IMG/VR virus record: IMGVR_UViG_3300009506_000567
Span: 1-39,775 of that record
Strand: one strand, 5' to 3'
Length of the DNA stretch: 39,775 nt
Origin: a virus
Notes under the pieces: generated by a model
Seen by the model: only the letters and a program-made list of their open reading frames with translations
Databases searched by the model: none
Told to the model about the DNA's origin: nothing
Made by a program: the position numbers and the translations under genes
Shown: piece by piece, positions 31,299 to 36,679 of the stretch
How the letters are laid out: each line of letters begins with the position of its first letter
How positions within the stretch are numbered: the first letter of the stretch is position 1

Positions 31299-31679
31299 CT
31301 ATTCGATTGTCTCCGCCATCTTGAGAAGATCGGCTCGCATCTTCTTCCTCTCAGCTGGCGTAGCGGCCTGGAAAGCGGCAAGCCAGGCCTGCTTTGGATC
31401 AATGGCTGCCTTCGTGGCAGCCACTCCCATTTTCAACCCACCCAGTCTAGCTTGCAACTGGGCTTGTGTCTCTCCACGTTTTAGGCCTCCGCGGATCGTA
31501 GATTGAATTGTCACTGTCCAGTTGGCAAGAGCATTGGACAGCACCGCGGCGTCTCCAAACATCTCGATTGCTTCTTTGGCACTCTCAGGTGCCTTCACCA
31601 AGACACTTGCTGGCCCAAGCTGTGGTGTACCCTTCTGCGCGTTAGCCGGAACTTGTGCTGTTACCTGGAGGTCTTTCAT
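31299..31679 (-). CDS. Ala/Gln-rich small protein in its own transcription unit
   Basis: A 126-residue, mostly helical protein rich in Ala, Gln and Lys (VPANAQKGTPQLGPASVLV, then QAQLQARLGGLKMGVAATKA and AATPAERKKMRADLLKMAE). It is bounded by its own TTGACA promoter with an operator-like inverted repeat (31735-31764) and a strong terminator (31236-31276), the layout of a moron-like or strongly expressed early gene. GGGAG lies 7 bases upstream. The codon use is more GC-rich than its AT-rich surroundings. The product is unknown; it might bind nucleic acid or a host protein. Confidence 0.7.
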   Translation of the reverse strand: MKDLQVTAQVPANAQKGTPQLGPASVLVKAPESAKEAIEMFGDAAVLSNALANWTVTIQSTIRGGLKRGETQAQLQARLGGLKMGVAATKAAIDPKQAWLAAFQAATPAERKKMRADLLKMAETIE

Positions 31680-31734
31680 ACGTCTTCTCCCTTCTTCATA
31701 GGTTATTAGTTATGAATGGACGGAATTGACGACT

Positions 31735-31764
31735 ACCATATCACATCTTTGATATGATTGTCAA
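31735..31764 (-). promoter_or_regulatory. Sigma70-type promoter P1 with operator-like inverted repeat
   Basis: Minus strand TTGACA (31759-31764), 18-bp spacer, TATGGT (31735-31740) preceded by TG one base upstream (extended -10). Between the boxes lies a perfect 7-bp inverted repeat, CATATCA/TGATATG (31737-31743 and 31750-31756), well placed for a repressor. Confidence 0.75.
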
Positions 31765-31782
31765 TGGTAAATTCCGATCATT

Positions 31783-31983
31783 TCATTCGGCTAACATTAA
31801 ACTTTTAACCCCAAGTTTAATACCTCCTCTCATGAAGAAGTACTCTTCTCCCTCATACAGACCTTCCCGGGAGTATAGCGGGTCAGAGGTCACTTCTATG
31901 TTATTAGTTTCGAGGAACTCTAATATATCCTCCTTCAACGTGCTCATTAGAAATGCTGCTTCTATCACATCCTCTCTACTCAT
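31783..31983 (-). CDS. Small acidic protein, function unknown
   Basis: A 66-residue protein (SREDVIEAAFLMSTLKEDILEFL, then GLYEGEEYFFMRGGIKL). ATG 31983 is used because GGAGG abuts the alternative ATG at 31989 too closely. It overlaps the upstream gene by 8 bases. No family was recognised. Confidence 0.6.
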   Translation of the reverse strand: MSREDVIEAAFLMSTLKEDILEFLETNNIEVTSDPLYSREGLYEGEEYFFMRGGIKLGVKSLMLAE

Positions 31984-32278
31984 CTTCATCCTCCTCTTCC
32001 ATCTCCAGCTCTTCCAACAAATTCAAGAGCTGTCTTTTTGTTAACCCACAGACTCCATACTTCTTCTTCCCACTCTGGCCAGGCTGGCAGGTGGTCACTT
32101 TAGTCGCTTCCGCTATCTCCCTGTCTGCTTCCCTATACGCCTGCTGCCTGGATATGAGTTGACACCTGAGCTTCGAAGTCTCTAGTTCAAACCACTTAAT
32201 CTTCTCCTTCAGCTCAAGTATCTCGGTGTAATACGCGGCTTTTGCGTCTTTTAACTCACTCAGTTCGTCATCGGTCAT
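31976..32278 (-). CDS. Coiled-coil small protein with acidic tail
   Basis: A 100-residue protein. Residues 1-60 are a continuous amphipathic helix (ELKDAKAAYYTEILELKEKI, then ETSKLRCQLISRQQAY), probably a coiled coil. A short YGVCGLTKRQLLNLLEEL module and a run of acidic residues end the protein. The start has GGAGGTGA 4 bases upstream. It could act as a DNA mimic or adaptor; this is speculation. Confidence 0.6.
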   Translation of the reverse strand: MTDDELSELKDAKAAYYTEILELKEKIKWFELETSKLRCQLISRQQAYREADREIAEATKVTTCQPGQSGKKKYGVCGLTKRQLLNLLEELEMEEEDEDE

Positions 32279-32281
32279 CTA

Positions 32282-32497
32282 TCACCTCCCTGTCACTTCT
32301 ACCTTCTCTTTTGTCACATAGTTATACATCTGCCCCAGACCTGTCCCCAAGCCTCTTCCGTAGGAACTGAAGCACTTAGGACACATCAGGGCCCAAGGCC
32401 CCATCATAGTTGCTCCATCTACGAACCACTCATGCTCCTCTAGCTTACCTTCGCAGATGTCACAACTATCTGCTTCCCCTAACCATTTCTTCGTCAT
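32282..32497 (-). CDS. Small zinc-binding phage protein
   Basis: A 71-residue protein with CDIC (12-15) and CPKC (about 39-42) pairs and the phrase FVDGATMMGPWALMCPKCF, which I recall from small uncharacterised phage proteins; Gly-rich LGTGLGQMY follows. It is a probable zinc ribbon. The start overlaps the previous stop (ATGA) with GGAGGTGA upstream. Confidence 0.65.
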   Translation of the reverse strand: MTKKWLGEADSCDICEGKLEEHEWFVDGATMMGPWALMCPKCFSSYGRGLGTGLGQMYNYVTKEKVEVTGR

Positions 32498-32679
32498 AAC
32501 TCACCTCCCTCCCACGTTTGGAGGAGATAAACTAACTTCTCCTCCTCCGAGTAAACTCTACACTTCCCAGGCCTCTCAGCCCGGGCCTGAGTTCTCTGCC
32601 GCTTCTTAGGAAGTGGACACTTATACATCCACTTCCTCTTCTTCTGCACTTCCCTCATCTCATCTATCCATTCTTTCAT
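32494..32679 (-). CDS. Small basic protein, function unknown
   Basis: A 61-residue, strongly basic protein (KKRKWMYKCPLPKKRQRTQAR) with two cysteines and an acidic end (EEEKLVYLLQTWEGGEL). It has AGGAGGT 4 bases from the ATG. It is likely a nucleic-acid or host-protein binder of the early region, with no family assigned. Confidence 0.6.
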   Translation of the reverse strand: MKEWIDEMREVQKKRKWMYKCPLPKKRQRTQARAERPGKCRVYSEEEKLVYLLQTWEGGEL

Positions 32680-32687
32680 AGCACCTC

Positions 32688-32882
32688 CTATCCCATGACT
32701 AGTTCCACCTTACCCTCTTCCACCCTTGCATACCATCCGAATGATAGTGTGTGCATGTCAGATGTAGAGGGCTCTTCTATATAATACAAGTACACGTCTA
32801 CTTTGTTTGCCACAGCTCTGACAGCAAACTCCATTGCGTCAGCTGCGTCACCTAGAAAGCACACGTCGTAGTTCTTGTTCAT
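32688..32882 (-). CDS. Small alpha/beta protein, function unknown
   Basis: A 64-residue protein (YDVCFLGDAADAMEFAVRAV, VDVYLYYIEEP, FGWYARVEEGKVELV). The strand-helix-strand order suggests a compact ferredoxin-like fold. AGGAGG precedes the ATG by 5 bases. Function unknown. Confidence 0.6.
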   Translation of the reverse strand: MNKNYDVCFLGDAADAMEFAVRAVANKVDVYLYYIEEPSTSDMHTLSFGWYARVEEGKVELVMG

Positions 32883-32891
32883 GTTGTCCTC

Positions 32892-32960
32892 CTATCTCAA
32901 AATCAGAAATGCCACACTTACCAATGCGACTATTACCCCTACCCAGTCGACTATGTTCAT
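32892..32960 (-). CDS. 22-residue single-pass membrane micropeptide
   Basis: A short frame starting at ATG 32960 with a strong AGGAGGT site 7 bases upstream, inside a tightly packed operon. It encodes M-N-I-V-D-W followed by an almost continuous hydrophobic stretch (VGVIVALVSVAFLIL) and a terminal Arg, i.e. one transmembrane helix with a positive inner end. It fills a gap that would otherwise be empty between two genes. Small membrane peptides of this sort often alter host membrane proteins or help in lysis; the role here is unknown. Confidence 0.6.
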   Translation of the reverse strand: MNIVDWVGVIVALVSVAFLILR

Positions 32961-32972
32961 ATGATCTACCTC

Positions 32973-33260
32973 CTAATCTCCACAGAACAACTTTTTCAGT
33001 GATACAAGAACCGTCTTCAACTCTTTATCACTCATCTTCTCACACGCCTTTAGGAAGTCCGACCACTCAGGTATAACAACCTGTCCCCTCAACTCGTGTA
33101 GGTAATCGAAAAGTTCGTCATGAACTGCGTCACTCTCCTCTGCTGGATAGCCGTGGTCGAAGTCTGTGTACCCACAGATCCATCCTTCTAACCACGAACT
33201 ATCTCCAGTCTCCTCGAATTGCTCCTTAATATACCTCTTTGCGTCTTCTAAGTCTAACAT
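32973..33260 (-). CDS. Small acidic protein, function unknown
   Basis: A 95-residue acidic helical protein (LEDAKRYIKEQFEETGDSSW, then ELFDYLHELRGQVVIPEWSD). The leader is GGAGGTAGATCATG, the same as for several neighbours. No family was recognised. Confidence 0.6.
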   Translation of the reverse strand: MLDLEDAKRYIKEQFEETGDSSWLEGWICGYTDFDHGYPAEESDAVHDELFDYLHELRGQVVIPEWSDFLKACEKMSDKELKTVLVSLKKLFCGD

Positions 33261-33282
33261 GATCTACCTCCTTTACAAGGGT

Positions 33283-33495
33283 CTACAAATACTTCACAAG
33301 CAGCGTGCCAGGAGCAACTGCTTTCAAAGTATCGTGGGTTGACTGTGGATGGGCCAGCAGCAACTCGGCCATCTTGAACGTGCCACTAGGACGATTGTAC
33401 ATTCTACATTCCTTGGTTGGCGTTATCTTCTTATATATACTACAATTCGCCCTGTCACACCTGTTGCAGTTGGACCTTTTAATAAAGTGTTTCAT
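33283..33495 (-). CDS. Small cysteine-rich protein (probable zinc binding)
   Basis: A 70-residue protein with four cysteines in CNRCDRANCSIYKKITPTKE followed by C-RMYN, a spacing (C-x2-C-x4-C-x11-C) that could hold zinc. The rest is not distinctive (FKMAELLLAHPQSTHDTLKA). It has the same AGGAGGTAGATC leader as its neighbours. Confidence 0.6.
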   Translation of the reverse strand: MKHFIKRSNCNRCDRANCSIYKKITPTKECRMYNRPSGTFKMAELLLAHPQSTHDTLKAVAPGTLLVKYL

Positions 33496-33507
33496 GATCT
33501 ACCTCCT

Positions 33508-33532
33508 AGATGTTTAAATTATTTAAACAACT
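33508..33532. repeat. 25-bp border palindrome, copy 13
   Basis: Half-sites AGATGTTTAAAT and AGTTGTTTAAAT around a central T. It contains the TAA stop of the gene at 33519, and AGGAGG for the next gene abuts it. Confidence 0.9.
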
Positions 33533-33671
33533 TCTTCCACAATCTATTCAACTCCCTTTCCGAGTTACCTCTCCTCGACCTCACTAGGTCAATCTTCTCT
33601 GAGTCTGTTAGTCTGTCATACCTCTTTTGTCTCTCTTCTGCCTCGATCCTCTTTTGCTCTTTGGACTTCAT
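33519..33671 (-). CDS. Small charged helical protein, function unknown
   Basis: A 50-residue Arg/Glu/Lys-rich helix (KSKEQKRIEAEERQKRYDRL, then DSEKIDLVRSRRGNSERELN). ATG 33671 is preferred over the upstream GTG/ATG choices, because AAGGAG lies 8 bases before it. It overlaps the previous gene by 56 bases in another frame, which is a long overlap, so one of the two may have a different end in reality. Confidence 0.5.
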   Translation of the reverse strand: MKSKEQKRIEAEERQKRYDRLTDSEKIDLVRSRRGNSERELNRLWKKLFK

Positions 33672-33813
33672 CGGCTGTCTCCTTTCCACCTTTATAACAC
33701 ACACTAACATTCAACCCCTTCTCGTTCTTACAACTTTGACAGCAGTTGTAAAGACGACCTTGGTCATCTCGGCAGGTTATGTGAGTGACCTCCCCACAAA
33801 ATGCACACTTCAT
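33616..33813 (-). CDS. Small cysteine-rich zinc-finger-like protein
   Basis: A 65-residue protein with CAFC at 3-6, then CR, NCCQSC and a further Cys (about 39), which fits a treble-clef or zinc-ribbon fold in the first 30 residues. The tail (DEVQRAKEDRGRRETKE) is charged and overlaps the next gene. GGAGGTAGATGA is upstream. It is the first gene after promoter P2 (33886-33914). Confidence 0.6.
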   Translation of the reverse strand: MKCAFCGEVTHITCRDDQGRLYNCCQSCKNEKGLNVSVCYKGGKETADEVQRAKEDRGRRETKEV

Positions 33814-33885
33814 TTCATCTACCTCCTTCCTTCCTAGATTTTAACCAACTAGTGTTGTGTCACTGTCCACCATTATCACGTGAAC

Positions 33886-33914
33886 ATCATACCGTAAAAA
33901 CCACTAGATGTCAA
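33886..33914 (-). promoter_or_regulatory. Sigma70-type promoter P2
   Basis: Minus strand TTGACA (33909-33914), 17-bp spacer, TATGAT (33886-33891). It is preceded by AAAAAGTTATTGACATCTA, the same upstream sequence as promoter P3. Confidence 0.8.
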
Positions 33915-33928
33915 TAACTTTTTGCACT

Positions 33929-33955
33929 CGAAATGAACAAGTTGACGAAATGAAC
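33929..33955. repeat. 10-bp direct repeat upstream of promoter P2
   Basis: CGAAATGAAC occurs at 33929-33938 and again at 33946-33955 (17-bp period). It lies upstream of the P2 -35 box and might be an activator site. Confidence 0.5.
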
Positions 33956-33976
33956 TAGCCAACTCGTCACTATTGT

Positions 33977-34183
33977 CTAGGTCCAATCTTCCATCACGCT
34001 TCCTTCTCTAGTCTTCCTACACAGTTTCAGCCAGTAGTACATCTCTTTACCCTCGTGACATGGGATTCTAACCGTGCAGGCGAATCCCTCTATCACGGCC
34101 TGAAACCTTACCTCGCCAGAGCCAATAACTGGATCGACTAGCTCAGGATGAGGTATAACTGTTTTTGCCACCAATGTTTTCAT
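33977..34183 (-). CDS. Small beta-rich protein, function unknown
   Basis: A 68-residue protein (KTLVAKTVIPHPELVDPVIG, VRFQAVIEGFACTVRIPC). ATG 34183 is preferred because AGGAGGTGACT precedes it; GTG 34189 is too close to the site. It is a single-gene unit between P3 upstream and P2 downstream. No family was recognised. Confidence 0.6.
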   Translation of the reverse strand: MKTLVAKTVIPHPELVDPVIGSGEVRFQAVIEGFACTVRIPCHEGKEMYYWLKLCRKTREGSVMEDWT

Positions 34184-34225
34184 AGTCACCTCCTAGAGTT
34201 AATTGTGAGTTTCGCCCCATTTCTA

Positions 34226-34264
34226 ATCATACCACATCATATCACATTTTCGATTAGATGTCAA
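34226..34264 (-). promoter_or_regulatory. Sigma70-type promoter P3 with two -10 boxes
   Basis: Minus strand TTGACA (34259-34264), 17-bp spacer, TATGAT (34236-34241); a second TATGAT lies at 34226-34231. The sequence before the first -10 is TGTGA, shared with P1, P4 and P5. Confidence 0.8.
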
Positions 34265-34303
34265 TAACTTTTTCACCTCCATTTAACAACCTCACGCATT
34301 TAA

Positions 34304-34328
34304 AGTTGCTTAAATAATTTAAACAACT
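34304..34328. repeat. 25-bp border palindrome, copy 14
   Basis: Half-sites AGTTGCTTAAAT and AGTTGTTTAAAT around a central A. It overlaps the TAG stop of the gene at 34327. Confidence 0.9.
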
Positions 34329-35034
34329 ACATATCCTCCAACTTCTCATCTGCCTCCTTCATCCTCCTAACATTCTCCTCAACATCTACAGTGGCCTCAT
34401 CCTTCCTATATGGCTTACTAGGATCATACAAAGGTGTGTTGTCTGGCTCTCTCTGTAACCTGTCCCTAACCTTCTCGGCTTGCAACTTTCTATCCAACTC
34501 TCTTATCTCTCCTCTACTCATCCCCGTAACCTTCTCATACACTTCATCAGGTACATATTCACTTCTACTCTCGTGAACTGCTATCTCCCTCATATCCCTA
34601 CTACCCTCACCCCTAACAACGCTTCCAGCTATTTCTCTCCTTTGCTCTGTCAACACTGCATTGTGTAGTGTATTATTCTTCCCTCTACTCCCATACTTAG
34701 TATCCTCCAACTTTATCCTATACTTCCACCTCAGCATATCTCTAGCTGCCACTGAATCATCTACCATATCTACCTCACCACTTCTTACTAAATGATCTAC
34801 TAACACCCTAATCCCTTCCTGTACTACTTCACTCAGATACTTCGTCCTCTCATTTGCATCTAGCCATACACTAAGCGTAGCCAGATATCTACTCTCCATC
34901 CATACTTGCACGGGTACGTCTTTCTTATACGATACTGGCATAATCATAGCATTACCCCTAGTCTCGTTCTCTACCCTGACACGCTGTCTATATCTCCTCT
35001 GCCTAACTCTATTACTCTCTGCATAGTCACTCAT
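34327..35034 (-). CDS. Possible ribbon-helix-helix DNA-binding protein
   Basis: A 235-residue, highly charged protein. The N-terminus is Arg-rich (RVRQRRYRQRVRVENETR). Residues about 38-85 read strand-helix-helix (VPVQVWMESRYLATLSVWLD, then TKYLSEVVQEGIRVLVDHLV), as in ribbon-helix-helix repressors or plasmid partition regulators. The C-terminal 120 residues are polar and probably helical (SRGEIRELDRKLQAEKVRDR). It could be an early regulator of phage promoters or a binder of the 25-bp palindromes, which is a guess. GGAGGTAGATT precedes the ATG. Confidence 0.5.
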   Translation of the reverse strand: MSDYAESNRVRQRRYRQRVRVENETRGNAMIMPVSYKKDVPVQVWMESRYLATLSVWLDANERTKYLSEVVQEGIRVLVDHLVRSGEVDMVDDSVAARDMLRWKYRIKLEDTKYGSRGKNNTLHNAVLTEQRREIAGSVVRGEGSRDMREIAVHESRSEYVPDEVYEKVTGMSRGEIRELDRKLQAEKVRDRLQREPDNTPLYDPSKPYRKDEATVDVEENVRRMKEADEKLEDM

Positions 35035-35314
35035 AATCTACCTCCAATCTAAGCTTTTTATACCTACCTATCCTCAGCGGAATACTCAATCCTCTCACCT
35101 CATGTAAATAGTCCCTAACCCCCTTCAACACCCTCTGGTCACTATCATACCACCATCTATCTTCAATAACCAAGTTAACTCCTTCTACTATCCACTCTAA
35201 CCTCGCTCCGTACTCAGAAAACTCCTGTATACACCAGACTATCAATCTCCTCCCACGAGTTCTCCCTACCTTCCCATACACTTCTCCTACTATCTTATCC
35301 AATGATTCGTCCAT
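35027..35314 (-). CDS. Small protein, function unknown, downstream of P4
   Basis: A 95-residue protein (SLDKIVGEVYGKVGRTRGRRL, LEWIVEGVNLVIEDRWWYD, then RVLKGVRDYLHEVRGLSIPL). ATG 35314 is used because AGGAGGG lies 6 bases upstream; frames extended upstream would translate the CATTGACA repeats. It overlaps the next gene by 8 bases. No family was recognised. Confidence 0.6.
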   Translation of the reverse strand: MDESLDKIVGEVYGKVGRTRGRRLIVWCIQEFSEYGARLEWIVEGVNLVIEDRWWYDSDQRVLKGVRDYLHEVRGLSIPLRIGRYKKLRLEVDYE

Positions 35315-35332
35315 AGATGTCCCTCCTATACT

Positions 35333-35360
35333 CATTGACACATTGACACATTGACACATT
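35333..35360. repeat. Iteron-like tandem repeat, 3.5 units of CATTGACA
   Basis: Three exact 8-bp units (35333-35340, 35341-35348, 35349-35356) plus CATT. They lie just upstream of the ribosome binding site of the gene starting at 35314 and beside the AT-rich core. Confidence 0.85.
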
Positions 35361-35366
35361 AACCTA

Positions 35367-35539
35367 TTGAGTAACGTTAGAGGTGCGTCGGTTTTATTGG
35401 TTGGGAAGTGTAAACAACCTAATAATACTCTTCTTTATAGTCTATTGAAGTACGTAAATTATTATTTTTTTAATTAACTACGCTCAACTATAATGAACTA
35501 GTGAGTCAATAAACCCCACACCCCTCTAACGTTACTCAA
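35367..35539. repeat. 17-bp inverted repeat flanking an AT-rich core
   Basis: TTGAGTAACGTTAGAGG (35367-35383) and its exact complement (35523-35539) are separated by 139 bp. Each arm contains the small palindrome TAACGTTA. Confidence 0.85.
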
Positions 35540-35575
35540 TCGCACAATATGTCAATGATACAATGATATAATGAC

Positions 35576-35605
35576 ACAATATCACATCTACCAACCTAGT
35601 GTCAA
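35576..35605 (-). promoter_or_regulatory. Sigma70-type promoter P4
   Basis: Minus strand TTGACA (35600-35605), 18-bp spacer, TATTGT (35576-35581). Like P1 it has AAATGATCGG and AATT upstream and AGATGTGATAT across the -10. It would drive 35314 and 35034 through the inverted-repeat region. Confidence 0.65.
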
Positions 35606-35730
35606 CCATAATTCCCGATCATTTGCTTCTAGTATCCATCTATCTAGCACGCTAGAGAAGGTATCCATGAACTGGAAAGTGCCATGCATTGCCATATACC
35701 CATATTCCGATATGGTAATATATAGACAAT

Positions 35731-35757
35731 AAAAAAACCTAGCACAAACGTACTAGG
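35731..35757 (-). terminator. Rho-independent terminator
   Basis: Minus strand stem CCTAGTAC with GTGCTAGG (one G-U pair), loop GTTT, then seven T. It follows the gene ending at 35787 by 30 bases. Confidence 0.9.
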
Positions 35758-35786
35758 CTAGTTTGATCTAGACATGGTGTTCTAGG

Positions 35787-36188
35787 TTATTCATTAAATG
35801 CGGCTAGTTGCTGTGTGATGTACTCCGCTAGTGCTTTGTGGTCTTTCACGTCCACACCAGCAGCCACGGCAGACCGGAGCATTGCGGACCTAGGATCCTC
35901 GCTAGGTGCAGCAGCAGGTTTGAGCCACTTCACCTTGATTACAGACCCGTCGGTGATTTTGTGATAGTCCTTCCTAGCTCGTCCGTTCTGATACCTAATC
36001 ACGATGGTAGACATCGTGCTTTCGGCTAGAGACCGAATAGTTGCATCCATGTATTCAATTTCTAGCGTCACTGATTTGGACTCGGTAGATTCCTTGGATG
36101 GTTTGAACGAGCACTTTTTCCTCAGGGTGAACGTGTCTATTGGAAGCATCCAATGGTCACGGTTCAATCTAGTCAATTTGTCGGTCAT
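35787..36188 (-). CDS. Protein of unknown function with structured leader
   Basis: A 133-residue basic protein (HWMLPIDTFTLRKKCSFKPS, SVTLEIEYMDATIRSLAEST, then IVIRYQNGRARKDYHKITDG). The C-terminal 35 residues look helical and Ala-rich. It forms its own unit: promoter P5, a leader of about 190 bases with three or more hairpins, the gene, and a terminator at 35731-35757. Its ribosome binding site GAGGTGAAC can pair with GTTCACC further upstream in the mRNA, so translation may be controlled. CTAG is strongly enriched in and around it. No family was recognised. Confidence 0.65.
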   Translation of the reverse strand: MTDKLTRLNRDHWMLPIDTFTLRKKCSFKPSKESTESKSVTLEIEYMDATIRSLAESTMSTIVIRYQNGRARKDYHKITDGSVIKVKWLKPAAAPSEDPRSAMLRSAVAAGVDVKDHKALAEYITQQLAAFNE

Positions 36189-36189
36189 A

Positions 36190-36361
36190 GTTCACCTCGC
36201 CTAGATGGTTGGTGAACACCATGCCTAGACCCCGGATTTGCGTTGCTAGCGCTCGGCTAGGTCGTAAACCAACCTAGCCATCATAAATTGTCAATGAACG
36301 CCATCGGAACTAGACACATGCTGGTCTAGCCACGGCTCTAGGCCGATGTTCAATCCGATGG
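36190..36361 (-). promoter_or_regulatory. Structured mRNA leader with sequestered ribosome binding site
   Basis: Hairpins in the P5 transcript: GTTCACC/GGTGAAC (36190-36196 and 36211-36217) covering the ribosome binding site; GGCTAGGT/ACCTAGCC (36255-36262 and 36272-36279, loop 9); CTAGAC/GTCTAG (36310-36315 and 36324-36329); and an enclosing CCATCGGA/TCCGATGG (36301-36308 and 36354-36361). All stems are perfect. This could be a riboswitch, a protein-bound leader or an RNA thermometer. Confidence 0.6.
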
Positions 36362-36389
36362 TTTGTCAATGAGCTATGTTTATGATTCC

Positions 36390-36417
36390 ATCATATCACA
36401 ACCAACTAGTTTGTCAA
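36390..36417 (-). promoter_or_regulatory. Sigma70-type promoter P5
   Basis: Minus strand TTGACA (36412-36417), 16-bp spacer, TATGAT (36390-36395) preceded by TGTGA as in P1, P3 and P4. Confidence 0.75.
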
Positions 36418-36559
36418 CATATATTTTCGCTAGGCCGATGGGGGTAGTTCGTCCCATCTCGGCCCGGGTTAGCTCCCCCACATTTTGTAAGAAGTTTTAG
36501 ACAAATTACCATCATCGGGAAATTACACCGACTGCCACGCGTTCCGCGTGACACACGTT

Positions 36560-36584
36560 AGATGTTTAAATAATTTAAACAACT
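36560..36584. repeat. 25-bp border palindrome, copy 15
   Basis: Half-sites AGATGTTTAAAT and AGTTGTTTAAAT around a central A. It lies between the divergent transcription units, 25 bases upstream of the plus-strand -35 box. Confidence 0.9.
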
Positions 36585-36609
36585 TCGTAGAAATGTTCGT
36601 GTAATTTCG

Positions 36610-36638
36610 TTGACAGACCTTCATTCCCGTGGTATAAT
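36610..36638 (+). promoter_or_regulatory. Perfect-consensus sigma70 promoter for the terminase/glycan block
   Basis: TTGACA at 36610-36615, exactly 17 bp, TATAAT at 36633-36638. This is the only plus-strand promoter I can see; transcription would start about 36645, 35 bases before the first gene. Confidence 0.9.
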
Positions 36639-36679
36639 TGGGTATGATTGAAGGTATCCTCTAACTCGTTTGGTGAGAT

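Larger units (their letters stand above)
35315..35786. other. 472-bp non-coding stretch: origin-like or regulatory region
   Basis: No convincing gene lies here. It holds three CATTGACA tandem units (35333-35356), a 17-bp inverted repeat (35367-35383 and 35523-35539) around an AT-rich core with T-runs (about 35458-35475), several short CAATG/GACA elements (35550-35585), minus-strand promoter P4, a CCATAT/ATATGG inverted repeat near 35685-35715, and a terminator at 35731-35757. Confidence 0.7.
35620..36450. other. CTAG-dense segment
   Basis: I count about 26 CTAG tetramers in 830 bp, against about three expected by chance; many are in hairpin stems. It covers the gene at 35787-36188, its terminator and its long leader, and looks unlike the rest of the window. 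Confidence 0.65.
36189..36679. other. 491-bp non-coding divergent control region
   Basis: It separates the minus-strand early block from the plus-strand terminase/glycan block. It contains, from left to right, the structured leader of the 35787-36188 gene, minus-strand promoter P5 (36390-36417), a small GC-rich inverted repeat CACGCG/CGCGTG (36536-36550), palindrome copy 15, and the plus-strand consensus promoter (36610-36638). No further gene was seen. Confidence 0.75.

Noticed and set aside
33349-33837. Plus-strand open frame of 162 codons across the small minus-strand genes
   Set aside because: It runs through three well-supported minus-strand genes and their ribosome binding sites; composition is that of an antisense shadow.
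35455-35480. A sixteenth copy of the border palindrome near AATTAACTA
   Set aside because: Only one arm is partly present and the spacing is wrong; it is probably chance in AT-rich sequence.
36536-36550. CACGCG/CGCGTG inverted repeat as a terminator
   Set aside because: No T-run follows on either strand; it is left as a minor element of the control region.
2382-36584. The 25-bp repeats as a CRISPR array
   Set aside because: Copies are 0.8-6 kb apart, lie between genes and have no spacers.
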